A stretch of DNA of 59,956 nucleotides from Leptospiraceae bacterium (lineage in GTDB: Bacteria > Spirochaetota > Leptospiria > Leptospirales > Leptonemataceae), in contig JAOACE010000010.1 in assembly GCA_026418015.1 (NCBI GenBank), forward strand, positions 1 to 59,956, in the 5' to 3' direction. The position numbers and the translations under genes are program-made. Position 1 is the stretch's first letter; each line of letters begins with the position of its first letter. The notes beneath the pieces were generated by a model, which had not been told where the DNA came from, did no database searches, and saw only the letters and a list, made by a program, of their open reading frames with translations. Below, one piece after another: positions 26,720-36,421 of the stretch.

Positions 26720-27826
26720 TTGTCTTCCGAAAACTTTAACTTTAAGCCATTAGAAGAATTTGTAAACCGATGGGTTCATAAATTTATCCCAGAAACACTA
26801 CATGAAGATAATATTGAATTTCCACAGCAAAAGAACAAAAACTATTTTTTAATTTTTTTAAAGATACTACCTTGGGTTACCTTGCTTATTTTTATTTTTA
26901 CTGTTTTCTATGATCCTTTTTCTAGTTGGTCAATCAAATTTCCCTGGCGCGAAGAAACTCTATCCTTACAAGGGGTTTTAAGAATGTTGGCAGTAACAGG
27001 ACTTGTAGGGTATGGAACAAACTATATTGCAATTAAGATGCTCTTTCATCCACGCGAAAAAAGACCTTTATTAGGCCAAGGATTAATACCAGCCAGTAAA
27101 ATAAAAATTGCCTATCGTTTAGGCGAAGCCATCAGTAGAGAAATCATCAACCCCCAGTTGATCGTAAAACAGATCAAAGATACAGGCTTAGTACTCAAAT
27201 ACATGGATCGGTTTAATCATTCTTTAAAAGAAACACTCGAATTACCGGAATTTCAGAAAGATTTGATGGAAGTGATTGAACATTATATCAATGCCATTCT
27301 TCGATCTAATGAGTTTAGACAAAGCATAAAAAATTTTCTTCAGGGGATTGATTTCGAAAACCTAAAGGGCATCGAAGCTGGTTTGTTAAAAATATATCGT
27401 TTGTTGGGAGGCGATAAAGAGATTGCACAAAGAATCGAAGAAATCATCTTATCGATAGAGTACAAAATTGATCCCCACGAAGAGATAATTCAAGACTATT
27501 TGCATAAATTACCCCATCTTATCGATGAAAATAAATCCACTATTGAAGATATATTGTTAAAAATTATTATATTTTTAGTAGAAAGAATTAATGTTAAGAA
27601 GGTTATCATCAACAATTTGTTAGAATTTGATGAATTACGATTAGAGAATTTGATTCTTTATTCCACTTCGGATCAATTGGATTATATCCAGTATTTAGGA
27701 TGTTTACTAGGAATATTGGGTGGACTTTTTATTTGGATTCCGTATGAATCTTTTGTATTATCTATCCTTTTAGGTGGGATCATTTTTGGACTAGATGAAG
27801 TTCTCTATCGTATGCGAAAGAAATGA
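26720..27826 (+). CDS. DUF445-family membrane protein
   Basis: 368 aa. The start is TTG, fixed by a strong GGAGGAGG four to five bases upstream. Membrane helices at about 50-68, 85-105 (GVLRMLAVTGLVGYGTNYIAIKMLFHP, the family's most conserved region) and two at the C-terminus flank a long helical region rich in Glu and Lys. Function of DUF445 is unknown; it is a membrane-anchored coiled-helical protein. The ATGA overlap couples it to the next gene. Confidence 0.85.
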   Translation: MSSENFNFKPLEEFVNRWVHKFIPETLHEDNIEFPQQKNKNYFLIFLKILPWVTLLIFIFTVFYDPFSSWSIKFPWREETLSLQGVLRMLAVTGLVGYGTNYIAIKMLFHPREKRPLLGQGLIPASKIKIAYRLGEAISREIINPQLIVKQIKDTGLVLKYMDRFNHSLKETLELPEFQKDLMEVIEHYINAILRSNEFRQSIKNFLQGIDFENLKGIEAGLLKIYRLLGGDKEIAQRIEEIILSIEYKIDPHEEIIQDYLHKLPHLIDENKSTIEDILLKIIIFLVERINVKKVIINNLLEFDELRLENLILYSTSDQLDYIQYLGCLLGILGGLFIWIPYESFVLSILLGGIIFGLDEVLYRMRKK

Positions 27827-28761
27827 GGCATTTAAACATTCCCTTACCAGAGTTGGAAAATCAATCTTTTGATCCCGAGATATTAGATAGATTACAAAAT
27901 CATCCATTGGAATTAAAATTGATCCAAATTATAAAAGAAAATAATCGTCTTACTTATTTTTCCGATACGGATCGCTTCCCTAATGTGGAATCTTTAGAAA
28001 AAACACTACAAACATGGAATATTTCTTACGAAAGGGATTTTTTGAACCTAATTTTATGGGTAATGTCATCTTCTTTTGTAATATTACCCATTACATTTAC
28101 AGAAAAGCCAACGAAGTTTTCGGATTATCACTTTGTAGAAACAAGCTATATGAATTTAAAAAAAACTTATGAATATTTTTATCATAAAATAGAAGTATTT
28201 TATCGAGAAATCTATGGTAAAATCTTCGAAGAAAAAAACCTTAAAAATATTTTGTTTATCGATCCTATTTTATATAATTTTAAAAATCAAAAAGAGTATT
28301 TGATCTATATATACGCAAAAAACTACGAAATACTTAAAGAATTTTTAGAAAAACTTGATAGAGATCCCAATTTTATGTCCTTTGCAGAAATCTCTAAAAG
28401 AAAGCTTTATGTCATCAGCAAATTAAAAGAAAAATATAAATTTCTTTATAAAAAAGAAGAAAAAATCATTCCCAAAAGGGCCATAGATGATCCCAAATGG
28501 AAAGAAATAGAAAAATCTCCTAGAATCGAATGGGATATGGTATTAAATACCTTTGGTACGAATATGGTAATTAGAATTTTACTAAGAAGACAAGATTACG
28601 AATTGTTAAAAAAAATGATTGAAGAAAAAAAAATATTTAGTAAAGATGATTTAAATTATATTTTAGAATCTATGCAAAAAATTGTTGAACATGGAGATTT
28701 AAAACCAGAAAAAATGGATGACTATGAAAGTTTAAAAAAATATATAAAAAATTTATTATAA
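27823..28761 (+). CDS. Hypothetical protein coupled to the DUF445 gene
   Basis: 312 aa, not recognised. Soluble and rich in Lys, Glu, Tyr and Phe, with predicted helices throughout and no membrane segment or signal peptide. No catalytic motif stands out. The four-base overlap with the DUF445 gene and the 20-bp gap to the following PilZ gene put it in the hslU / DUF445 / PilZ run. Confidence 0.65.
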   Translation: MRHLNIPLPELENQSFDPEILDRLQNHPLELKLIQIIKENNRLTYFSDTDRFPNVESLEKTLQTWNISYERDFLNLILWVMSSSFVILPITFTEKPTKFSDYHFVETSYMNLKKTYEYFYHKIEVFYREIYGKIFEEKNLKNILFIDPILYNFKNQKEYLIYIYAKNYEILKEFLEKLDRDPNFMSFAEISKRKLYVISKLKEKYKFLYKKEEKIIPKRAIDDPKWKEIEKSPRIEWDMVLNTFGTNMVIRILLRRQDYELLKKMIEEKKIFSKDDLNYILESMQKIVEHGDLKPEKMDDYESLKKYIKNLL

Positions 28762-28781
28762 AAAATTTAAAGAGCAAAATT

Positions 28782-29129
28782 ATGCAAGAAAAAAGACGTT
28801 ATGTTAGAGTAAAACCAAAACCAGAAGAGCCAGTCGAAGTTCAACTTATGGGGAGTAACTTTATCGATGTACTTTATGCCAAAGATATTAGCGAAGGAGG
28901 AATTGGGATTATTGTAGAACATGATTTTAAAGATTATGATATCGGTGGATTGATTGACATTATTATAACCTTGCCTAAGAAAAAAACTTTTAAGGTAAAA
29001 GGAAGAATCATTCACAAAAATATCGTAAATAACCATCTTTTTGGGGTTGAATTTGTCGATATCTCAGAACAAAACAGAGAAATGATTCGCGAATATGTTA
29101 AAAAAAGATTAGAAGAAGAGTCTATATAG
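28782..29129 (+). CDS. PilZ-domain protein
   Basis: 115 aa. RRYVRV (residues 5-10, RxxxR) and DISEGGIGI (about 37-45, DxSxxGxG) form a complete c-di-GMP-binding site, with the usual beta-barrel continuation (FKVKGRIIH, FGVEFVDIS). A stand-alone PilZ domain must act on another protein. Its 3' end overlaps the converging nucleotidyltransferase gene by 8 bp. Confidence 0.9.
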   Translation: MQEKRRYVRVKPKPEEPVEVQLMGSNFIDVLYAKDISEGGIGIIVEHDFKDYDIGGLIDIIITLPKKKTFKVKGRIIHKNIVNNHLFGVEFVDISEQNREMIREYVKKRLEEESI

Positions 29130-29817
29130 TGTAATTGTTCGAAACATATAGATAATTTTTGATTTTGTTGATCACGGAATAGGGTATCTTAATACCTTGT
29201 TCATTTAGGCGTATTCGATATTTTTCGAAAGACAGTTGGTTTGTCATTGTTTGGTTGAATTTAGCAATAACATCATCAATAAATGGCATAGTTTTTTCTA
29301 ATAGATCTGTTCTTTTAAGCAATTTTTCGTGATATGGTTTTAAAATTTTTAAGTTTACACCACGACAGATAGATCGATAAAAAGCAAAGCGAAAGATCAA
29401 ATCGTAATCGATTCCTTCTTTTTTTTGTAGTTCTTTATCTAATTTTTGTAGGTTTATGCAATCTACTACTTGTGTTTTGTAAGGTTCTTTTACATATTCT
29501 TTCATTAATGTTTCTAAGATTAAAAACCTTACTTCTTTATAGTTATTGCAAGTTTTTTCATCGCAATCATTGTTTAAATGTTCTTCGCATCCTAAATATA
29601 GAATAAAATCTACATCTGAATATGGTTCAGTTATTCCAAAGTTTAGTGAACCAACGAAATCAAAGGCCACTTCGTATCCAAGTTGGTTGATGATTTTAGA
29701 AAAACGATAAAAATCTCCAATGCGCTTTTTAGAAATGGGCGTTTCGTGTTTTCTAAAATATCGTTTAATTTCGTTAAATTCCTTAATTAAAGGATGATTC
29801 TCGAAGGGCAACTTCAT
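29122..29817 (-). CDS. Nucleotidyltransferase-fold protein
   Basis: 231 aa. GSLNFGITEPYSDVDFILY (about residues 56-74) is the Pol-beta nucleotidyltransferase signature GS-x(n)-G-x(n)-SDvDf with both metal-binding Asp. A third Asp could be in TQVVDCINL. The remainder is helical. Minimal nucleotidyltransferases of this kind can be AMP-transferring toxins or tRNA/small-molecule modifiers; no HEPN or antitoxin partner is adjacent, so I assign no target. Confidence 0.75.
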   Translation of the reverse strand: MKLPFENHPLIKEFNEIKRYFRKHETPISKKRIGDFYRFSKIINQLGYEVAFDFVGSLNFGITEPYSDVDFILYLGCEEHLNNDCDEKTCNNYKEVRFLILETLMKEYVKEPYKTQVVDCINLQKLDKELQKKEGIDYDLIFRFAFYRSICRGVNLKILKPYHEKLLKRTDLLEKTMPFIDDVIAKFNQTMTNQLSFEKYRIRLNEQGIKIPYSVINKIKNYLYVSNNYTI

Positions 29818-29914
29818 AAACTTATTGTATAGATTAATCTTTCCTAAAAAAATTTCAATAAAAAAATTCTACAAAAGAAAAACTTTTTATCTTGTTTGGT
29901 AGCTACATATAACT

Positions 29915-31414
29915 TTATTGGATTAATTCTATGTACTTCTCGACGGGAATCGGAGGACTATAATAATAACCTTGAATTTTATCGCAACCTAATTCGAGAA
30001 GGATTTCTTTTTGTTTTTCTGTTTCTACACCCTCTGCAATAACATCGTAATTCAATTTTTGGCACAAATCAATCATAGATTTTACTAGTACTCGATAATT
30101 TTTTTCTTCTAGGTTATCTATAAATATTTTGTCTATTTTTATTATATCGATGGGAAGTTTTGGTAAAAGTGATAGGCTTGAGTAATTCACACCAAAATCG
30201 TCAATAGAAATTTTGATATGTTTTTGTCTTAAAAATTTTGGTCGCTCATTGATTTCCTTAAAATTATAAAAAAATGTCCTTTCTGTTATTTCTATCTCTA
30301 ATAACGATTTTAGAGAAAAATCAAAATAATTCAATTTTTCTAAAATATTTAGTATTTGTTTATAAAAAGTTATATTTTCTATCTCTTCGGGGGATAAATT
30401 GATGGAAAGAGATAAAAATATATTTTTATCTAAGTGAGTTTTTTGTAAGTTGATAATATTTTTTAACATCCATTGATCAATTAAATAAACACTTTTGGTT
30501 TCTTCTAAAATTGGTATAAATAAATTTGGTGGAATGAATTCTCCTTTATGTTTCCATCGTATTAACGCTTCCCCTCCGATGATTTTATTCTCTAATAGAT
30601 TATATTTTGGTTGTATGTAGATGAATAACTCATTATTTTCTATTGCTGAGTTAATCTTATGGTAGTATTCGAATTGCTTTAATAGATGAATTTTATAATG
30701 ATTGTCAAATTGATTTATGTCAATTGCATCATTTTTGATAATTTGTTTGATGGCAAATTCTACCTCATGGAGCATATCTTCGCTTACTTTGTTAATTGTA
30801 TAACCAATTTTATATAAAAATTTTATTTCCTTTTCTTGATAATGTATTTCGATAAATTTATTGATAAAAGATTGGATAATCGTAATATCGATCGAAGGAT
30901 AAATGAAAATATAAATATTTTCTAGGTTATTAGAGTGAAAAACCTCTATAGATTTATTTTGAACCTTCAAAGAACTAATTATATTATATAATTTATCTAA
31001 AAATTTTAAATAAATTTCTTTTAGTTTTTCTACTGATACACAAAGAATGTAATCGAAATGGTTTACTATATGTATTTTTATCAATACAGCAGATTGATTT
31101 TTAAGAGAATTTTCTAAATATTTTAAATATTCTATAAGAGATTGAGTGTTAGGTAATTTTGTGATAGGATTTATATAAGTAGAATTTATAATTTTTTTAT
31201 ATAAAAAAAATGTTATAATATAGATTAAAATAGAACTAGAAATAATAAAAAAAATACCCTTTACATTTTGGAAGTAAGTTAACTGTTCTTTATTAAGAGC
31301 AATATGATGGATCAAAGAATCAGAAAGCAAAATCCAAAAAGTTCCTAAAATCATGTAAATAAAACTTACTATAAACGGGGAAAAATATTTTTTCTTGTTA
31401 AGGAATGTTTGCAT
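29915..31414 (-). CDS. Membrane EAL-domain c-di-GMP phosphodiesterase with degenerate GGDEF
   Basis: 499 aa from ATG 31414. Two N-terminal transmembrane helices, a GGDEF-like domain that has lost its GGDEF motif, and a C-terminal EAL domain (about residues 240-499). All catalytic EAL elements are present: GGEALIRW, SINLSPEEI (Asn), LEIEITE, SIDDFGVNYSSL, IIKIDKIF, VIAEGVETEKQ and QGYYYSPPI. It should hydrolyse c-di-GMP and so oppose the PilZ effectors elsewhere in the window. The start choice is supported by TTGACA placed 36 nt before this ATG; an in-frame TTG at 31450 is the alternative. Confidence 0.88.
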   Translation of the reverse strand: MQTFLNKKKYFSPFIVSFIYMILGTFWILLSDSLIHHIALNKEQLTYFQNVKGIFFIISSSILIYIITFFLYKKIINSTYINPITKLPNTQSLIEYLKYLENSLKNQSAVLIKIHIVNHFDYILCVSVEKLKEIYLKFLDKLYNIISSLKVQNKSIEVFHSNNLENIYIFIYPSIDITIIQSFINKFIEIHYQEKEIKFLYKIGYTINKVSEDMLHEVEFAIKQIIKNDAIDINQFDNHYKIHLLKQFEYYHKINSAIENNELFIYIQPKYNLLENKIIGGEALIRWKHKGEFIPPNLFIPILEETKSVYLIDQWMLKNIINLQKTHLDKNIFLSLSINLSPEEIENITFYKQILNILEKLNYFDFSLKSLLEIEITERTFFYNFKEINERPKFLRQKHIKISIDDFGVNYSSLSLLPKLPIDIIKIDKIFIDNLEEKNYRVLVKSMIDLCQKLNYDVIAEGVETEKQKEILLELGCDKIQGYYYSPPIPVEKYIELIQ

Positions 31415-31450
31415 ACAATATAAAACTATATGAATAGAATATAATGTCAA
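31415..31450 (-). promoter_or_regulatory. Candidate promoter for a leaderless EAL-gene mRNA
   Basis: TTGACA at 31,445-31,450, overlapping the upstream gene's stop. The ATG at 31,414 is 36 nt from its first T, with no Shine-Dalgarno sequence and no sharp -10 box. Confidence 0.35.
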
Positions 31451-32220
31451 CTTTTTATTTCTATTAATTCTACGCTGATGGTTCCAATGTAGGGAATTTT
31501 TGCAGTCATTTTTAGAATATCGCGATTTGTGTCATCACTTATCCAAAGGGTAAGATCTCCTGCTAAACGAAAAAGTCCTGTTGTATCGTAAAAGGGTTTA
31601 ACAACCCATGCATCTTTATAGATAATATCGTTATTTAGGTTTACTCTAATTTTTTGTTTCTCTATGATTTGAATGTGTAATTCGGTTGATTTAGTGTCGT
31701 CGAATAAAGGTACAGAAAATTTGGCTCCAATATAAGGTTGTTTTTTAGAAAATTTGTTGTAAAAAATGGCAGATAAAATATCTTGCGTATTTTCGATTAT
31801 GTTTGTGGTTCCATTTTTAAGTTTCCATTTGTTTTCGCGGTTTTTAACATTTCCCGAAAATTCTTTTTGTATCCAATAAATTTCTTTTTTATCGTAATAA
31901 AAAAAGCTTTGTTGATATCGATGATAATTGCCTTCGTTTAGGTTTTTTTCGCTATAATAGGGGATTTGTTTTTTAACACTCCAATAGGAAATGATTCTAT
32001 CTTTTACAGGATAAAAGGTTTGTAAAAATGGAGTATTGTAAGCAGTTGTTTGTAGAATATAACAAGGCTCGTTTTGATATTCGATGATTCCATAAATTCC
32101 CATGTATGCATAACCTATTAAGATTCCTTTCCACTTAATTTCGTATTTGTATATTCGATACTCTGACGAAAAAAGTGATGGAATCAAAATAAAATAAAAA
32201 ATGATCCAGTTTTTCTTCAT
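31447..32220 (-). CDS. DUF3108-like exported protein
   Basis: 257 aa. A signal peptide (WIIFYFILIPSLFSS) is followed by a beta-rich domain. YEIKWKGILIGYAYMGI near the start and LTLWISDDTNRDILKMTAKIPYIGTISVELIEI at the end (the latter spans about residues 222-254) match the DUF3108 pattern of an outer-membrane or periplasmic beta-barrel-like fold. Function unknown. Minus strand, directly upstream of the EAL gene. Confidence 0.72.
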   Translation of the reverse strand: MKKNWIIFYFILIPSLFSSEYRIYKYEIKWKGILIGYAYMGIYGIIEYQNEPCYILQTTAYNTPFLQTFYPVKDRIISYWSVKKQIPYYSEKNLNEGNYHRYQQSFFYYDKKEIYWIQKEFSGNVKNRENKWKLKNGTTNIIENTQDILSAIFYNKFSKKQPYIGAKFSVPLFDDTKSTELHIQIIEKQKIRVNLNNDIIYKDAWVVKPFYDTTGLFRLAGDLTLWISDDTNRDILKMTAKIPYIGTISVELIEIKS

Positions 32221-32267
32221 TATATTGTTAGACGAAAAAAACGTTCAACAGTTCTACTTTCTTATTC

Positions 32268-32302
32268 TTGACAAAGATAGTTAATAAAATAAATAAAAAA
32301 AT
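32268..32302 (+). promoter_or_regulatory. Candidate promoter for a leaderless gpsA mRNA
   Basis: TTGACA at 32,268-32,273, with TAAATA at 32,290-32,295 as a weak -10 box (16-bp spacer). The ATG lies 35 nt from the first T, and no Shine-Dalgarno sequence is present. Confidence 0.45.
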
Positions 32303-33301
32303 ATGAAGGTTTCTGTCCTTGGTTCTGGTTCTTTTGGAACAGCTATTGCAAATGTATTAGGCGATAAAGGGTATAATGTTTTTTTGTATGCAAGAAGAAA
32401 AGAATTGGTAGATCCCATAAACGAAATTCACGAAAATGTAGAATATCTAAAAGGTTTTAAGCTATCGGAAAATATTTTTGGCACTACTGATTTGGAATAT
32501 TCTTTAAAGGATACTGAATTGATTGTATTAGCAATTCCCACTCAACAATTGTCGAAGTTTGTTAGAGACAATTTAAACCTATTTCCTGATAATGTACCAA
32601 TTGTTTGTGTTGCAAAAGGTATCGAAGAAAATACATTGCGATTGGTTTCGGAAATATTAGAAGAAGAATTGCCTGGAAGATACCACAAAAATCTTTGCTA
32701 TCTCTCTGGTCCAAGTTTTGCTAAAGAAATTGTTCAAAGATTTCCAACGCTTGTAAGTATTGCATCAAGAAACGAAGAAGTAGCAAAAAAGGTTCAGAAC
32801 TATTTTTATACTTCGTATTTTCGCACTTATTGGCATGATGATGTTATTGGTGTAGAAATTGGTGGTGCTTTAAAAAATGTAATTGCTATTGCATGTGGTG
32901 TCTCTGATGGTTTAAATTTAGGTCATAACACAAGAGCTGCTTTAATTACGCGAGGACTTGTAGAAATTCAACGATTGGGAGTAAAAAAAGGTGCAAATCC
33001 TATCACATTTTTAGGGTTGACTGGTTTAGGAGATCTCGTTTTAACTTGTACAGGCGAATTAAGTCGAAATAGAACAGTTGGGTATCAGTTAGGTCAAGGT
33101 AAAGTATTAAGTGATATTATAAAAGATTTACACCAAGTTGCAGAGGGAGTATATACGGCAAAATCTGCTTTTGAGTTGAGTAAAAAATTTCAGATCGAAA
33201 TGCCAATTACAGAATCTGTTTATAAAATGCTCTATGAAAATATTCCACCAAAAGAAATCGTAAAATATCTAATGCAAAGAGAACTTAAAAAAGAATTTTA
33301 A
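32303..33301 (+). CDS. gpsA: Glycerol-3-phosphate dehydrogenase [NAD(P)+]
   Basis: 332 aa, normal length. Makes sn-glycerol-3-phosphate from dihydroxyacetone phosphate for phospholipid synthesis. VLGSGSFGTAIANVLGDKG binds NAD(P). LAIPTQQL, CVAKGIE, LSGPSFAKEI, GGALKNVIAIACGVSDGL with the catalytic Lys, NTRAALITRG and GLTGLGDLVLTC follow in order. Cytoplasmic. Confidence 0.97.
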   Translation: MKVSVLGSGSFGTAIANVLGDKGYNVFLYARRKELVDPINEIHENVEYLKGFKLSENIFGTTDLEYSLKDTELIVLAIPTQQLSKFVRDNLNLFPDNVPIVCVAKGIEENTLRLVSEILEEELPGRYHKNLCYLSGPSFAKEIVQRFPTLVSIASRNEEVAKKVQNYFYTSYFRTYWHDDVIGVEIGGALKNVIAIACGVSDGLNLGHNTRAALITRGLVEIQRLGVKKGANPITFLGLTGLGDLVLTCTGELSRNRTVGYQLGQGKVLSDIIKDLHQVAEGVYTAKSAFELSKKFQIEMPITESVYKMLYENIPPKEIVKYLMQRELKKEF

Positions 33302-33343
33302 AAAAAAGTATAAGAAATTTTTAAAAATACCGATGATTTTGGT

Positions 33344-33874
33344 ATGATACAAATCGAAGGGATTCATCAACAATTGCAACCTTTAATAGATAAAGGTCAG
33401 CTTAGTGCAAGAAAGATTGTGGCGCTTATTGAGTTAAAAGAAATGGTAGAAAGGTTCGCGAAGGTTCCTTTTATTCCAGAAGAAGAAATAGAACTAATCG
33501 AACAAAAGTTTGGTGCAAAACCAGATATAATAACTTGGGGCGATTATTTCCAAACCGAAGTTGCTTCGCGATATTTCCATTATTCTGACGAAGATTTCGA
33601 AAAAATTGTTTCTACAATCCATTTTGATATCATTTCTTCTATATTGATTTTTAAGAATAAATCCGAAGAATTTAAAGATAAAATTAAAGAAGAAGCGTTG
33701 ATTTTAAATGGAATGGAAAAAGAAAAATTTACAGAAGAGGATGAACAAATTTTACATTTATCGATCTTATTACAATACTACGAAGAAATGGGATTAGAAA
33801 AGGCAGAACTTTCTAAGGAAGATATGGAATGGTTCGAATCCTTCGTAAAAACTTATGAAAAACAAGCATCTTAA
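33344..33874 (+). CDS. Hypothetical acidic helical protein
   Basis: 176 aa, not recognised. Highly charged (Glu/Lys/Ile-rich), all-helical by eye, with no Cys, signal peptide or membrane helix. A short helix-turn-helix-like segment GQLSARKIVALIELKEMVERF is near residue 18. It lies 42 bp after gpsA and its stop codon overlaps the next gene by 20 bp. Confidence 0.6.
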   Translation: MIQIEGIHQQLQPLIDKGQLSARKIVALIELKEMVERFAKVPFIPEEEIELIEQKFGAKPDIITWGDYFQTEVASRYFHYSDEDFEKIVSTIHFDIISSILIFKNKSEEFKDKIKEEALILNGMEKEKFTEEDEQILHLSILLQYYEEMGLEKAELSKEDMEWFESFVKTYEKQAS

Positions 33875-34286
33875 TTTTTTTATTTTATTTGTTTTTTTTA
33901 CTTTGTCTCTCTATTCGCAGGAGGAAAAGCAAAATCCTAACGAAAAAGAAAAAAATGATTATCAGGCTAGTGTAGAAAAACAAAAAAAACTATACAATCA
34001 ATACTTCGAAAAAGATTTTCAACAAAAGTTAAGAATAGCGCGGGAGTTAGAAGACATAAATCCAGAAATGTCTTACCAGCGCTATCTTGAAGTTATTTTC
34101 CTTTATCCAGAATATTTTAAAAATCCACAATATTCAGAAAAAATTTTAAGTTCATTGTTTAATTATTTTTTTCTTTATAAAAGTATAGATGATTTTTATT
34201 ACTTTTTAGAAGAATTAAAAAAACGTGGATTTATAGACGAAAAATTACAAGAAAAAATTAAACAGGATTATTCATCGAAATTTTGA
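33855..34286 (+). CDS. Small exported protein, unknown function
   Basis: 143 aa. A signal peptide (FFILFVFFTLSLYS, residues 8-21) precedes a Glu/Lys/Gln-rich linker and a helical, aromatic-rich domain. No Cys follows the hydrophobic stretch, so it is not a lipoprotein. It overlaps the upstream gene by 20 bp. Confidence 0.6.
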   Translation: MKNKHLNFFILFVFFTLSLYSQEEKQNPNEKEKNDYQASVEKQKKLYNQYFEKDFQQKLRIARELEDINPEMSYQRYLEVIFLYPEYFKNPQYSEKILSSLFNYFFLYKSIDDFYYFLEELKKRGFIDEKLQEKIKQDYSSKF

Positions 34287-34421
34287 TTTTTTTATAAATA
34301 TATAATAATATATAAAAAGAAGGATTGAATTCTATCGAATTGCTTGACAAAAATTAGATATTTAAAAATTATATTTTATAACGTTTTTTATCGATAATTA
34401 TGTTAAATAATTAGGAAATTT

Positions 34422-35630
34422 ATGACATTTTCAATCAAGAACTACTCACGAGGGGCATATATATACCTGGAAAATAGCGAGCCAGTACCTAGAGTATTTT
34501 ATATTATACATCAAGGACAGGTGGAATTAGTTCGGGAAATGTTTACCGTAGGGGTAGAGCAAAGAAAAGTTCTTGGCAAGGGGGATTTTTTTGGTGTAGA
34601 AACTGCCATGACTGGCCACAAAAGAATGGAAAGCGCAATATCAACTGTTGCTTCTACGTTAATCGAAGTGCCCTTTGATCAGTTCAGAATCTTGATTACA
34701 AGATCGACCCCCCTTGCTATGAAAATCATTCGATCCTTTTCTATAAAACTAAGAGAATTTGATACTGCGATTACGAATATATCCGTAGAACATGTAAATT
34801 TAGAAGAAGATCCTAGTCATCTGTTTGATTTAGGAAAAGAATGGTATAATAATCGCCGTTTTGACCATGCTGCTTATGCCTTTCAAAAATATTTACAATA
34901 TTGCCCAAAAGGAAACAATGTTAGTCAAGCTAAGTTGTATCTACAAAAAATGAATAAACCCTTAGTTGCACCTAAGGTAAACAAAGCAGAAATCAATCGT
35001 TTTTATGCAAAGGATCAGATCATTTTCTGCGAAAATGAACCAGGAGATGAATTATACATTATTAAAAAGGGAAGTGTTAAAATTTCTAAGCTGATTTCTG
35101 GTAAAGAGACTATCTTAGCAGTACTCAAATCAGGAGATATTTTTGGCGAGATGGCATTGTTGGATAATCGACCAAGAAGTGCAACAGCAATCGCAGCAGA
35201 AGATTGTGAGCTTGCAGCAATTAACCGTCAAAATTTTGATAAATTAGTGATCGAACAACCTGTTATGGCAGAACGATTGATTACTCTTCTTTCGGAAAGA
35301 ATATGGACGGCATACAGACAATTAGCAAATTTAGCAATTGCAGATCCTATTGGAAGATTGTTAGATATGCTGCTGATACAAGTAGAAAAAGAAAAGGTTC
35401 CCATACGTCCTAAATCAACTTATAATTTTGGTATTTCTGGTGAAGATTTATTAAAAATGGTGGGAATGGATCCAGCAAAAAATCAACAATATTTGATTGA
35501 ATTAACAAAAAAGAAATACATTGAATTGGATCAAGGTGTTATAAAGTGTAAAAATTTAGAAGAGTTAGATAAAGAAGTCTCTGTTTTCCGTAAACGTTCT
35601 ATGAAAAAGGTAAAAAAACAATTCGCATGA
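34422..35630 (+). CDS. Two-CNB-domain regulator with TPR-like linker (Crp/Fnr superfamily)
   Basis: 402 aa. Two cyclic-nucleotide-binding domains (about residues 8-110 and 185-295) are separated by a TPR-like helical pair (LFDLGKEWYNNRRFDHAAYAFQ, about 133-160). The second CNB keeps the phosphate-binding cassette, GDIFGEMALLDNRPRSATAIA; the first (KGDFFGVETAMTGHKRMESA) has lost the Arg. A C-terminal region (about 315-385) has the size and position of a winged helix but a weak match. The stop overlaps the SDR start by four bases. Confidence 0.82.
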   Translation: MTFSIKNYSRGAYIYLENSEPVPRVFYIIHQGQVELVREMFTVGVEQRKVLGKGDFFGVETAMTGHKRMESAISTVASTLIEVPFDQFRILITRSTPLAMKIIRSFSIKLREFDTAITNISVEHVNLEEDPSHLFDLGKEWYNNRRFDHAAYAFQKYLQYCPKGNNVSQAKLYLQKMNKPLVAPKVNKAEINRFYAKDQIIFCENEPGDELYIIKKGSVKISKLISGKETILAVLKSGDIFGEMALLDNRPRSATAIAAEDCELAAINRQNFDKLVIEQPVMAERLITLLSERIWTAYRQLANLAIADPIGRLLDMLLIQVEKEKVPIRPKSTYNFGISGEDLLKMVGMDPAKNQQYLIELTKKKYIELDQGVIKCKNLEELDKEVSVFRKRSMKKVKKQFA

Positions 35631-36421
35631 ATCATATTTTTATCACAGGTGCTTGTGGTGGCTTAGGAAAAGTTCTAATCGAAAAGTTATCATCGAATCA
35701 AGATTATTTTATTATTGCAACAGATGTTATAAAAAATTATGATTTTCGCAAAGATAATGTTGCTTATTACAAATTGGATGTTTCGAATTTCGAGGAATGG
35801 CAAAGATTAATCAATAAGATCGAAAAACAATACCCTATCGATATTTTGATCAACTTAGCTGGTATAATCATTCCTTCTTATATTTATGATTACGAAAAAT
35901 CCCATATCGATCGTCAAATTGATATAAACTGTAAAGGTATTATCTATGGCACAACGTTAATCGCTAAAAGAATGAAAGATAGAGAAAGAGGGCAGATTAT
36001 CAATGTTTCTTCTCTTGCAGGAGTAGCTCCAATTCCAGGAATTTCTTTGTACAGTACATCGAAATTTGCTCTTCGCGGATTTTCCCTTGCTATTGCGCAA
36101 GAGTTAAAACCATACAATGTTTATGTTTCTGTCGTTTGTCCTGATGCGATTAAAACCCCAATGTTGGATTTACAAAAAGATTATAAAGAAGCTGCATTGA
36201 CTTTTTCCAACTTTCGATATCTGACACCAGAAGAAGTAAGCGATATCATAATAAAAAAAGCAATCAAAAAAAAGAAATTAGAAATACTTATTCCATGGTA
36301 CAGAGGAATATTAGCAAAGTTCAGTAGCTTTTCTCCTCGTATAATAAGTATTTTATTACCAATATTACAAAAAATTGGAGAAAGAAATCGATCCAGCTAT
36401 ATATATGATAGTAAAAGCTAA
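35627..36421 (+). CDS. Short-chain dehydrogenase/reductase (SDR)
   Basis: 264 aa classical SDR. Cofactor motif TGACGGLGK (residues 7-15), LDVSN, NLAGI (about 85), and the catalytic Ser-Tyr-Lys set in NVSSLAG and YSTSKFAL. The substrate is not predictable. Starts in an ATGA overlap with the CNB regulator gene, so the two are co-translated. Confidence 0.9.
   Translation: MNHIFITGACGGLGKVLIEKLSSNQDYFIIATDVIKNYDFRKDNVAYYKLDVSNFEEWQRLINKIEKQYPIDILINLAGIIIPSYIYDYEKSHIDRQIDINCKGIIYGTTLIAKRMKDRERGQIINVSSLAGVAPIPGISLYSTSKFALRGFSLAIAQELKPYNVYVSVVCPDAIKTPMLDLQKDYKEAALTFSNFRYLTPEEVSDIIIKKAIKKKKLEILIPWYRGILAKFSSFSPRIISILLPILQKIGERNRSSYIYDSKS

Noticed and set aside
34287-34421. AT-rich dyad after the small exported protein as a terminator
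   Set aside because: Arms are A/T-only and imperfect; indistinguishable from background in this genome.
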